A stretch of DNA of 64,000 nt, from contig NZ_CP102288.1 in the NCBI RefSeq assembly GCF_025151535.1, positions 873,501 to 937,500 of the forward strand, in the 5' to 3' direction. Shown piece by piece: positions 27,584-34,309 of the stretch. The position numbers were made by a program, and so were the translations under genes. The notes under the pieces are model-generated. The model was not told the origin of the DNA. It saw nothing but the letters and a program-made list of their open reading frames with translations, and made no database searches. The first letter of the stretch is position 1, and each line of letters opens with the position of its first letter. Origin of the DNA: Segatella copri DSM 18205 (GTDB lineage Bacteria > Bacteroidota > Bacteroidia > Bacteroidales > Bacteroidaceae).

Positions 27584-28987
27584 ATGAAGCAATTTATGGA
27601 TGAAAACTTCCTGCTCGACACGAAGACAGCACAGGATCTTTTCCACAATCATGCGGCTAAAATGCCAATTATCGATTATCACTGCCACCTCATCCCTGAG
27701 ATGGTAGCCAATGATCACAAGTTTAAGAGTATTACAGAACTTTGGCTCGGCGGCGACCACTACAAGTGGCGTGCTATGCGTACCAACGGTGTAGATGAGC
27801 GCTTCTGCACAGGTACTGATACTAGCGACTGGGAGAAGTTCGAGAAGTGGGCTGAAACAGTGCCTTATACATTCCGTAACCCTCTCTATCACTGGACTCA
27901 CCTGGAGCTCAAGACTGCTTTCGGTATCAATAAGCAGCTCAGCCCTAAGACTGCCCGTGAAATCTACGATGAGTGTAACGAGAAGTTGCAGTTGCCTGAA
28001 TTCAGTGCTCGTGGCTTGATGCGTCATTATAACGTAGAGTGCGTTTGTACAACAGACGACCCAATCGATGACCTGCGTTACCACAAGCAGACACGTGAGA
28101 GCGGTTTCGAAATCAAGATGATTCCTGCTTGGCGTCCAGACAAGGCTATGAACATTGAGAAGCCAGATTTCGCTGACTATATGAACAAGCTCGGTGAGGT
28201 AGCAGGTGTTAACCTCGTTACATTCCAGGATATGTTTGATGCTTTGCAGAAGCGTCACGACTTCTTTACTGAGAACGGCTGTAAGTTGAGCGACCACGGT
28301 ATCGAGGAGTTCTACGATGAGCCATACACAGATTCTCAGATTGAGACTATCTTTGCCAAGGCTATGCGTGGTCAGCAGCTTTCTGCTCTCGAAATCCGTC
28401 AGTACAAGCATGCATTCCTCAAGGTTTGCGCTGAGATGGATCACGCTGCCGACTGGACACAGCAGTACCACTATGGTGCTATCCGCGACAACAATACACT
28501 GATGTACAACAAACTCGGTGCTGATACCGGTTTCGATTCTATCGGTGAGTTCACTACAGCCAAGGCTATGAGCAGCTTCCTCAATGAGCTCAACATGGAG
28601 GGTAAGCTCACTCGTACTATCCTCTATACATTGAACCCATGTGCCAACGAGGTAATCGCTACCATGCTCGGTAACTTCCAGGATGGTTCTTGCCCAGGTA
28701 AGATTCAGTTTGGTTCTGGCTGGTGGTTCAACGATCAGCTCGATGGTATGACCCGCCAGATGAACGCACTCTCTGTATTGGGTCTCCTGAGCCGTTTCGT
28801 AGGTATGTTGACCGACTCACGTTCATTCCTCAGCTACCCACGTCACGAGTACTTCCGTCGTTTGCTCTGCAACCTCCTCGGCAATGATGTAGAGAAGGGC
28901 TTGCTTCCTAACGACATGGAGAGCCTCTCTCGCATGGTAGAGGATATCTCTTACAACAATGCTCGCAACTACTTCAAGTTCTATTAA
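27584..28987 (+). CDS. uxaC: Glucuronate isomerase
   Basis: UxaC isomerises D-glucuronate to D-fructuronate and D-galacturonate to tagaturonate, the entry step of hexuronate catabolism. The 467-residue amidohydrolase-fold enzyme shows MDENFLLDTKTAQDLFHNHA, the metal-binding IDYHCHLIPE, the CTTDDPIDDL block, and the C-terminal QFGSGWWFNDQLDGM, LTDSRSFLSYPRHEYFRR. These are strongly conserved in the family. No other uronate genes are adjacent, so it stands as a single gene here, behind a promoter with paired operator-like sites. Confidence 0.98.
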   Translation: MKQFMDENFLLDTKTAQDLFHNHAAKMPIIDYHCHLIPEMVANDHKFKSITELWLGGDHYKWRAMRTNGVDERFCTGTDTSDWEKFEKWAETVPYTFRNPLYHWTHLELKTAFGINKQLSPKTAREIYDECNEKLQLPEFSARGLMRHYNVECVCTTDDPIDDLRYHKQTRESGFEIKMIPAWRPDKAMNIEKPDFADYMNKLGEVAGVNLVTFQDMFDALQKRHDFFTENGCKLSDHGIEEFYDEPYTDSQIETIFAKAMRGQQLSALEIRQYKHAFLKVCAEMDHAADWTQQYHYGAIRDNNTLMYNKLGADTGFDSIGEFTTAKAMSSFLNELNMEGKLTRTILYTLNPCANEVIATMLGNFQDGSCPGKIQFGSGWWFNDQLDGMTRQMNALSVLGLLSRFVGMLTDSRSFLSYPRHEYFRRLLCNLLGNDVEKGLLPNDMESLSRMVEDISYNNARNYFKFY

Positions 28988-29017
28988 TCCATAGAACTGT
29001 AGCAATTTATACTAAGA

Positions 29018-29066
29018 CAAATCCCTTCACGTCATCCCGGTGGTGTTGTGGAGGGATTTGATGTTT
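29018..29066 (+). terminator. Probable terminator of uxaC
   Basis: CAAATCCCTTCAC pairs with GTGGAGGGATTTG around a 17-nt loop; a short T-rich stretch follows a few bases later. Confidence 0.55.
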
Positions 29067-29093
29067 TTATCGTGAAACCAACACTTTAAGCTT

Positions 29094-30413
29094 ATGGGGG
29101 TAATAGAAAGAATACTAGGTTTTTACGAAGATATCAGAGAGTTCAATTCTTCTAATATCAAAGACTTCCGGGGCAGACTCAAGTCTTGGATCAAGATGGG
29201 TATGCTTGCCGGTCGCATCTTCTATCTCAAGGATATGTGGGCCAGGGATGTGGCTGCCTTGACTTTTGCCTCCTTCATGGCTCTGATACCTTTCATGGCT
29301 ATGATGTTTGTCATAGCCCGTGGTTTCGGCTATGCCTCTCTGCTCGAATCCTGGCTCTCTACCACCTTCGAGGCACAGCCCGTTGTAGCGCAGACCATCG
29401 TTAACTTCGTTCACAATTATATCGAGAATACGCAGAGCAACTACATCATCGGTACGGGTATCGTGATGTTTCTCTATACCATCGTTTCGCTGATGCAGAA
29501 GATAGAGCTTACCTTCAATGATATCTGGCATACGGGCGAGCGTTCATGGAAGCAGATTGTTACCGAATATCCAACCATTCTGTTTGGTCTGGGACTGCTG
29601 ATACTCTTTGCTTCGAGCATCAATGTATGGACGGTGAATATGGTGGATAATGTAGACAGGATAGCGGATATCGGTGATACCATTCCTTCGTTCATCCTTC
29701 ATCTGGCGGCTTTTGTTCCGATGTTCCTGTTCTTCGTGTTCTGCTATTATGTCATCCCGAATACCTATATCCGGGTTTGCAGTACCCTGGTTCCATCGTT
29801 CCTGGCGGGTGTCTGCATGACGGCACTTCAGTATGGATATATCTATCTGCAGGTTTTTCTGTCCAGCTACAATGTCATCTATGGTTCGCTGGCAGCCATT
29901 CCGCTTTTCCTGTTATGGCTTCAGATTTCGTGGGCTATCGTAGTGTTTGGCGCCTTGCTTTGCCATACCAACCAGAACATCCATTATTATGATGGTGATT
30001 TGCAGTACGATCATCTGAAACTGGTGCATCGCATCAAGGTTTGTGGGGTAGTGATGCATCTGGTATGTCGTCGGTTCAATCAGGGCGAACAGGCGTATAC
30101 TCCGAAAGAAATTCATGATTTAACGAAGATACCTCAACAGATTGTCAACCAGTCGGTTAAGGAACTGTTACGTGCCCGTTTGCTGGTAGAAATCCGGATT
30201 GGTAAGAAGAGCAGTTTTGAGGAATCGGTGGTTCTTCATCCGATAGAGAAGATAGAGCATCTTACCTATGGTGTGATGATAGAGCGCCTCTTCAGTTATG
30301 GCGAGGATATCTCAAGCCTGGCCGCATTTGAGTCGGATATGGCGATGTGGAAGGATATCGACATCGTGAATGCAGAGTTCATAGAAAGGGGAAAGAAAAT
30401 CGCTTTCTGTTAA
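29094..30413 (+). CDS. YihY/BrkB-type membrane protein with winged-helix tail
   Basis: A 439-residue inner-membrane protein of the YihY (formerly 'RNase BN-like') family, probably a transporter; the ribonuclease label is a historical error. About six hydrophobic helices lie between residues 45 and 300 (ALTFASFMALIPFMAMMFVIARG, YIIGTGIVMFLYTIVSLMQKI with ELTFNDIW, NVIYGSLAAIPLFLLWLQISW). The last 120 residues (LVHRIKVCGVVMHLVCRRF, YTPKEIHDLTKIPQQIVNQSVKELL) read as a winged-helix domain, an arrangement common in Bacteroidota. It is monocistronic. Confidence 0.85.
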   Translation: MGVIERILGFYEDIREFNSSNIKDFRGRLKSWIKMGMLAGRIFYLKDMWARDVAALTFASFMALIPFMAMMFVIARGFGYASLLESWLSTTFEAQPVVAQTIVNFVHNYIENTQSNYIIGTGIVMFLYTIVSLMQKIELTFNDIWHTGERSWKQIVTEYPTILFGLGLLILFASSINVWTVNMVDNVDRIADIGDTIPSFILHLAAFVPMFLFFVFCYYVIPNTYIRVCSTLVPSFLAGVCMTALQYGYIYLQVFLSSYNVIYGSLAAIPLFLLWLQISWAIVVFGALLCHTNQNIHYYDGDLQYDHLKLVHRIKVCGVVMHLVCRRFNQGEQAYTPKEIHDLTKIPQQIVNQSVKELLRARLLVEIRIGKKSSFEESVVLHPIEKIEHLTYGVMIERLFSYGEDISSLAAFESDMAMWKDIDIVNAEFIERGKKIAFC

Positions 30414-30457
30414 TAAACGGTGTTTTTTAGGCACGGATTTTATGTGAGATATTTTAT

Positions 30458-30552
30458 TAGGCACGGATTACACGGATTACACGGATATTCTTTAAGAGTT
30501 GTTTATTGGCTTTAGTGCCATAAATCCGTGTAATCCGTGTAATCCGTGCCTA
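30458..30552. repeat. Perfect 29-bp inverted repeat of CACGGATTA units
   Basis: The arm at 30458-30486 (TAGGCACGGATTACACGGAT and onward) and the arm at 30524-30552 are exact reverse complements, with a 37-nt loop. Each arm carries three CACGGAT units, and one extra unit lies at 30430. It lies between two convergent genes and may end transcription both ways. Confidence 0.8.
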
Positions 30553-30554
30553 AA

Positions 30555-31151
30555 TTATTTCTGGTCATATCCGTCAGAAATCTTTTTTCCCAGTGCTAGC
30601 GCCAGTTCAACCTTGGCACCATATCCTTCCAGCTGGTCGGCAAACTTGGCTACCGAATTGCCGGATGCGATGATGTCATCAAAGAGAATAATCTTTTTGC
30701 CCTGGAAGAAAGCCTCGTCGATATGGAGTTCATCTACAGGATCGCCATCTTCATCTACATCATGCGTGTAGCTGAAGGCAGGGTAGGCGTTGGTCATGCC
30801 CGTAGCCTTGCATATCTCCTCGCTGAACTCCTTGAAACGGCGCTTGGTATGCGCCTCAAGAGCTGCAGGAATGCAGACCAGGGTAAACTGTGCTGCCTCT
30901 TCGCCCAAAAGACTCTTCAGCTTGTCTGATACCATTTCGATAGCCTTCTTCAGGGCTTCCTGATGGTCCATCTCCGTAGTGAGCTCGGAGTTACCTTTAA
31001 AGTTGACGATAAGGTCGCGTTTTTCCCATTCCTCTGCTGTGAGTTCAAAAGTACCGAAGGCGCTGAATGCAGCGTAGTCGACAAGCCATTTGTAGTGCAG
31101 TCCGTTTTTCAGCACCGGCCACGAGTTGATTTCATTTTCGTAATTAGCCAT
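30555..31151 (-). CDS. Phosphoribosyltransferase-domain protein
   Basis: A 198-residue cytoplasmic protein with the PRPP-binding signature IILFDDIIASGNSVAKF at about residues 153-169, as in type I phosphoribosyltransferases. The N-terminal half (INSWPVLKNGLHYKWLVDYA, TLVCIPAALEAHTKRRFKEF) resembles ComF/amidophosphoribosyl-type proteins in Bacteroidota, with the basic AHTKRRFKEF loop near the active site. The nucleobase or other acceptor is unknown. It has its own promoter (TATTTTTG at 31192-31199, minus strand). Confidence 0.75.
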   Translation of the reverse strand: MANYENEINSWPVLKNGLHYKWLVDYAAFSAFGTFELTAEEWEKRDLIVNFKGNSELTTEMDHQEALKKAIEMVSDKLKSLLGEEAAQFTLVCIPAALEAHTKRRFKEFSEEICKATGMTNAYPAFSYTHDVDEDGDPVDELHIDEAFFQGKKIILFDDIIASGNSVAKFADQLEGYGAKVELALALGKKISDGYDQK

Positions 31152-31191
31152 AGACTAGAAATTTTTGATAATTAATAATGCATAGTTTCTG

Positions 31192-31199
31192 CAAAAATA
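31192..31199 (-). promoter_or_regulatory. Promoter -7 element of the phosphoribosyltransferase gene
   Basis: TATTTTTG on the minus strand, about 40 bp upstream of the start codon. Confidence 0.5.
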
Positions 31200-31274
31200 G
31201 GAAATCTTTTCGAATTAAGGTGCCGGTTTCATAAAAAAGATTTGTTTTTTAAGTAATATTTCACGTAGCTGCCC

Positions 31275-31302
31275 TTTTTTTACTTATTTTTTAGTACCTT
31301 TG
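31275..31302 (+). promoter_or_regulatory. Promoter of the YitT-family gene
   Basis: A T-rich -33 region and TACCTTTG (31295-31302). Transcription would start near 31308, which rules out the upstream reading-frame start at 31300. Confidence 0.65.
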
Positions 31303-31332
31303 CACCGCATTTTAAGAAATACGTATATTTTT

Positions 31333-32232
31333 ATGACGAGAAAAACAAAACTTCATGAAATCCGCGACTACGTTATCATTGCCCTGGCGATGATAGAAGG
31401 TAGTATCGGTTTGAACATCTTCCTGCTCCCCAATCATATCACGATGGGTGGTGTAGGAGGTATCGCTTCTATCCTTTACTGGGGATTTGGCATCCCGGCA
31501 TCTGTATCTTATCTGGCGCTCAATGTGTTCCTGCTTCTCATTGCATTCCGCATTCTGGGCTATAAGTTCTGTCTGAAGACCATCTATGGTGTTGGTATCT
31601 TTGCCTTAACTACCCGTCTGATAGAGACGCATACGGTAGGCATGACGCCGCTGCTTCACGACCAGCCGTTCATGGCAACGGTCATCGGTGCGTTCTTTAT
31701 GGGCAGCAGTGCCGGTCTGGGTCTTTCCTGCAATGGTTCTACGGGTGGTTCTGATACCGTAGCGGCGATGATCAACAAGTATTGGAACATTTCCCTGGGT
31801 CATGCCATCATGATTTGCGACCTGTGTATCATCACCAGTTCTTATCTGGTATTGCGCGATTGGGAGATGGTGATTTACGGTTATGTCTGCCTCTTTGTGC
31901 AGTCGCTCTGTGTAGATCATGTGGTGAATGCGTTACGCCGTTCGGTTCAGTTCTTCATCATCAGCGACAAATATCTGGAGCTCAGTGCAGCCATCAATAC
32001 CGCCGCCGACCGAGGTTGTACGGTGATGGATGGTCATGGCTGTTATAGTGGCAAAGATGTCCACATGCTGTTTGTATTGGCGCGTCAGCGTGAGTCTCAG
32101 AAGATATTCCGTCTTATCGACGAGATAGATCCTACCGCCTTTGTCAGCCAGAGTGCCGTCATCGGTGTTTATGGCGAAGGTTTCGACCGTTTCAAGGTAG
32201 GCAAGAAGATAGGTTTGCCGAAGAAGAAATAG
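31333..32232 (+). CDS. YitT family membrane protein
   Basis: From the ATG at 31333 the protein has 299 residues. The N-terminal two thirds is a five- to six-helix membrane domain (DUF161-like) with NIFLLPNHITMGGVGGIAS, GSSAGLGLSCNGSTGGSDTVA and AMICDLCIITSSYLVL. The C-terminal soluble domain (DUF2179-like) includes DRGCTVMDGHGCYSGKDVHML and DPTAFVSQSAVIGVYGEGF. Family function is unknown; export or sensing is often proposed. It is monocistronic with a strong terminator. Confidence 0.9.
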   Translation: MTRKTKLHEIRDYVIIALAMIEGSIGLNIFLLPNHITMGGVGGIASILYWGFGIPASVSYLALNVFLLLIAFRILGYKFCLKTIYGVGIFALTTRLIETHTVGMTPLLHDQPFMATVIGAFFMGSSAGLGLSCNGSTGGSDTVAAMINKYWNISLGHAIMICDLCIITSSYLVLRDWEMVIYGYVCLFVQSLCVDHVVNALRRSVQFFIISDKYLELSAAINTAADRGCTVMDGHGCYSGKDVHMLFVLARQRESQKIFRLIDEIDPTAFVSQSAVIGVYGEGFDRFKVGKKIGLPKKK

Positions 32233-32240
32233 ATAAATGG

Positions 32241-32279
32241 AAAAAGGGTGTGTCATAACTGCATGACACACCCTTTTTT
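32241..32279 (+). terminator. Terminator of the YitT-family gene (also serves the amidase)
   Basis: AAAAAGGGTGTGTCAT pairs with ATGACACACCCTTTTTT. It has T-tracts on both strands between convergent genes. The same GGGTGTGTCAT design recurs at 40.4 and 51.6 kb. Confidence 0.92.
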
Positions 32280-32321
32280 AGTAATTTTCTAAGTATAGAC
32301 ATCTATATCCTCTGGCTTCGG

Positions 32322-32759
32322 CTAGATGTGGAAATCTACCAACTTCAGCCATCGCTTGACATCAAACGACGGACAGTCTTTGTGTACGTTCGGCAAATCG
32401 CGGTGGCCCAGTATCTCTGCATCAGGATAGGATAGGCAGAGGCTCTCCAGAAGCGAATACAGAGCCTGATTCTGGGCTGGAGTGCGCGTATCGGCAGGCT
32501 TGCCGTTCTTGTCGAGACCTCCCTCATAACAGATGCCGATGCTGTGGGCATTGTAATGACGGGCATGGGCTCCTACTTCCGATTCCGGACGACCCGGATA
32601 TACCACACCATCCTTCGTGATGTAATAATGATAGCCGATACTCTTGAAACCGCGGGCAAGATGGCAGGCCTCCAACTGCTCGAATGTGAAATCCTGAGTC
32701 ACTCTCGTGGCAGAACAGTGGATCACGATGAGTGAAATGCTACGATGTTTCTGTGTCAT
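32322..32759 (-). CDS. N-acetylmuramoyl-L-alanine amidase (amidase_2 type)
   Basis: A zinc amidase of about 145 residues that cleaves the bond between N-acetylmuramic acid and the stem peptide of peptidoglycan. Visible ligands: IVIHCSAT (first His), GAHARHYNAHSIGICYEGG, and GHRDLPNVHKDCPSFD (His and Cys near the end). It resembles T7-lysozyme/PGRP-type endolysins and has no signal peptide. ATG at 32759 is chosen; the longer frame would overlap the preceding small gene. It directly follows the 29-residue smalltalk peptide (17 bp), a pairing seen across Bacteroidales near HU-like and primase-helicase genes. Confidence 0.92.
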   Translation of the reverse strand: MTQKHRSISLIVIHCSATRVTQDFTFEQLEACHLARGFKSIGYHYYITKDGVVYPGRPESEVGAHARHYNAHSIGICYEGGLDKNGKPADTRTPAQNQALYSLLESLCLSYPDAEILGHRDLPNVHKDCPSFDVKRWLKLVDFHI

Positions 32760-32775
32760 GGCAACCTCCCTTCTT

Positions 32776-32865
32776 TTAGCAGTTCTGTACACAGAATGAG
32801 CTTGCTACAGCTGTTAATACCGTGATGAGGAAGTTGATGATGGTTTTCCAATTTACTTTTTTCAT
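32776..32865 (-). CDS. Smalltalk-type small membrane peptide, 29 residues
   Basis: A 29-residue gene (MKKVNWKTIINFL, then ITVLTAVASSFCVQNC), too short for usual gene finding. The basic start and one hydrophobic helix (residues about 9-24) make a single-pass membrane peptide with two late cysteines. NCBI calls such peptides 'smalltalk protein' and finds them beside Bacteroidales amidases; the match is from memory of the pattern. It lies 17 bp upstream of the amidase on the same strand. A holin-like or regulatory role is only a hypothesis. Confidence 0.8.
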   Translation of the reverse strand: MKKVNWKTIINFLITVLTAVASSFCVQNC

Positions 32866-33151
32866 TTTGCTTTGTTTTTTAATGATTAATACTAAGTGGA
32901 TAATGATAGTCACATGCTTGTTTTAGTGGTTGAAATTTAGTTTCAGTAAGCGTTTCTGGAAGAAGAAGGGCGGGGGAGGAACTGCCAGCCCGGATACCCG
33001 TAAAAGGCAGGTTCTTGAGTCGTTATGATTTGCTGTTTATCCGTAATCGTCAGGATGAAAACCAGCCGCTTTGTGCCTTCGGAATATCCCTGTCGCCGGT
33101 CAGTTCTCTCCTTCCTTCTTCTGTCGTTTCGCATATTTGAGAGACGGATAA

Positions 33152-33673
33152 CTACTCCAGACCGTCTCCGTTGTCGCCTGTTCCGTCGGTGCTGCCACCT
33201 GGTGATGTGCTGCCGCCCTCAGTGGTTCCGCCGCCCTGTGTGGTATCGCCTGCAGCGCTCTCGCTAGAGTTGAGGAGATCCATGGCGTTCTTGGCGTTGG
33301 CATCGAGAGAGAGCTGTGTGTTGCTGAGCTTGCCGGTAGCACGTGCTCTGAGACGGTAGCCTTCTACAAACTTGGCGAGGCTCCACTCCTTGATGCTGGC
33401 GGCTCCCATCTTGTTGATGATGCCGATGGAGAAGATGGCAAGGTTGTCTATCTTCACAGCCTTGTTCTGGAGCACGAGCTCCTTCACACAGCTCACCATA
33501 TCGGTGAGAAGGCCCTTGATGGCACCCTTCGAGAACGGGGTGTTGTGGCTCGCCATGTGTTCGGCGAGTTCATCGATGCCGACGGTTTCTGTTACTACTG
33601 GTCGCGCATAATACTTGCCATACGCTTCCTTGATAGTCTTGTTCTTGTTCTTCACTAATTTGATGAGAATCAT
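33152..33673 (-). CDS. HU-like DNA-binding protein with Gly/Ser/Thr tail
   Basis: A 173-residue member of the Bacteroidota HU-family DNA-binding proteins (IHF/HU fold) that bend and package DNA. Residues 1-125 hold the fold (KTIKEAYGKYYARPVV, KGAIKGLLTDMVSCVKELVL, VKIDNLAIFSIGI). The last 35 residues are low-complexity (GGTTEGGSTSPGGST) and probably disordered. It has its own promoter (TATCTTTG at 33766-33773, minus strand). Within the cluster it sits between DUF4248 and smalltalk/amidase. Between this gene and smalltalk (32866-33151) no convincing gene is visible. Confidence 0.9.
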   Translation of the reverse strand: MILIKLVKNKNKTIKEAYGKYYARPVVTETVGIDELAEHMASHNTPFSKGAIKGLLTDMVSCVKELVLQNKAVKIDNLAIFSIGIINKMGAASIKEWSLAKFVEGYRLRARATGKLSNTQLSLDANAKNAMDLLNSSESAAGDTTQGGGTTEGGSTSPGGSTDGTGDNGDGLE

Positions 33674-33765
33674 ACTTTTAAAAATTTAGTTTTAGTAAAA
33701 GCAGTCTGTGTCTCCGCCGAGACCGTTGCTGCATCAACCTCTCTGATTGACGATACAAAGATACA

Positions 33766-33773
33766 ACATTCCC
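33766..33773 (-). promoter_or_regulatory. Promoter -7 element of the HU-like gene
   Basis: TATCTTTG on the minus strand, about 95 bp upstream of the start codon. Confidence 0.55.
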
Positions 33774-33845
33774 GAACCCCCAACTATGCGATTTGTGCGA
33801 TTTGCAGGGATTCGGGAAAAAAAGGTTGAAAAAAGTGGTATTTTT

Positions 33846-34058
33846 TTATGGTTCATCTAGAAATTCGATGATTTCTGCTACTTGTTGCCGGGTGTAGAAG
33901 TGGGAAAACTTGCCGGCGTAGCCCGAACAGAGGCTCTGCTTGAGCTCGGGACACCGGTTGATCCATCTCACCAGTCGGTTGAGCGCTACCCTGGGGGTAG
34001 CGGTGGGAAAGTAGAGCATGGCGAGCTCTGCCTTCCCGTAACTTCTGTCTTCTATCAT
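33846..34058 (-). CDS. DUF4248 domain protein, 70 residues
   Basis: A small protein of the DUF4248 family, whose members stand next to VirE-type primase-helicase genes in Bacteroidales. The 70 residues contain YGKAELAMLYFPTATPRVAL and LVRWINRCPELKQSL, then FYTRQQVAEIIEFL. The first and last parts read like a helix-turn-helix, so DNA binding is plausible. Function is not established. It is separated from the primase-helicase gene by palindromic-element copy 2. Confidence 0.85.
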   Translation of the reverse strand: MIEDRSYGKAELAMLYFPTATPRVALNRLVRWINRCPELKQSLCSGYAGKFSHFYTRQQVAEIIEFLDEP

Positions 34059-34085
34059 AATTTGTTCGTTTTTTCTTTCGCATAT

Positions 34086-34226
34086 CAGGAAGTTAAAGGA
34101 GTTAAAGGAGTTATCGCTCCCTACGGTCGCTGAGGAGTTAAGACAATAGTCTTTTTGGCGTAGTTTTTCAAGCAGTAAGACAATGTCTTAACTCCTTAAC
34201 TCCTTAACTCCTTTAACTTCTGAACT
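34086..34226 (+). repeat. Dispersed palindromic element, copy 2
   Basis: GGAGTTAA-type units on the left face TTAACTCC units on the right. The core ATCGCTCCCTACGGTCGC, then ACAATAGTCTTTTTGGCGTAG, is nearly identical to copy 3 (37766-37937). The right flank CTTGCGAAACTTGAAT matches copy 1. Confidence 0.85.
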
Positions 34227-34245
34227 TGCGAAACTTGAATAAAAA

Positions 34246-34308
34246 AATCCCTCCGAAAGATACGGAAATATCTCCGAAAGATAAAAAAATATCTCCGAAG
34301 CAGAATTT
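34246..34308. repeat. Three tandem 21-nt units behind the primase-helicase gene
   Basis: CTCCGAAAGATA starts at 34251 and 34272 and a shortened CTCCGAAG at 34293, an exact 21-nt period. The array touches the stop codon of the primase-helicase gene. Confidence 0.75.
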
Positions 34309-34309
34309 C

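Noticed and set aside
27569..28471. 300-codon frame opposite uxaC
   Set aside because: Antisense shadow; the plus-strand frame is an unmistakable glucuronate isomerase.
32943..33134. 63-codon frame between HU-like and smalltalk genes
   Set aside because: Very basic, no hydrophobic or domain pattern, no promoter. Nothing supports it beyond being open.
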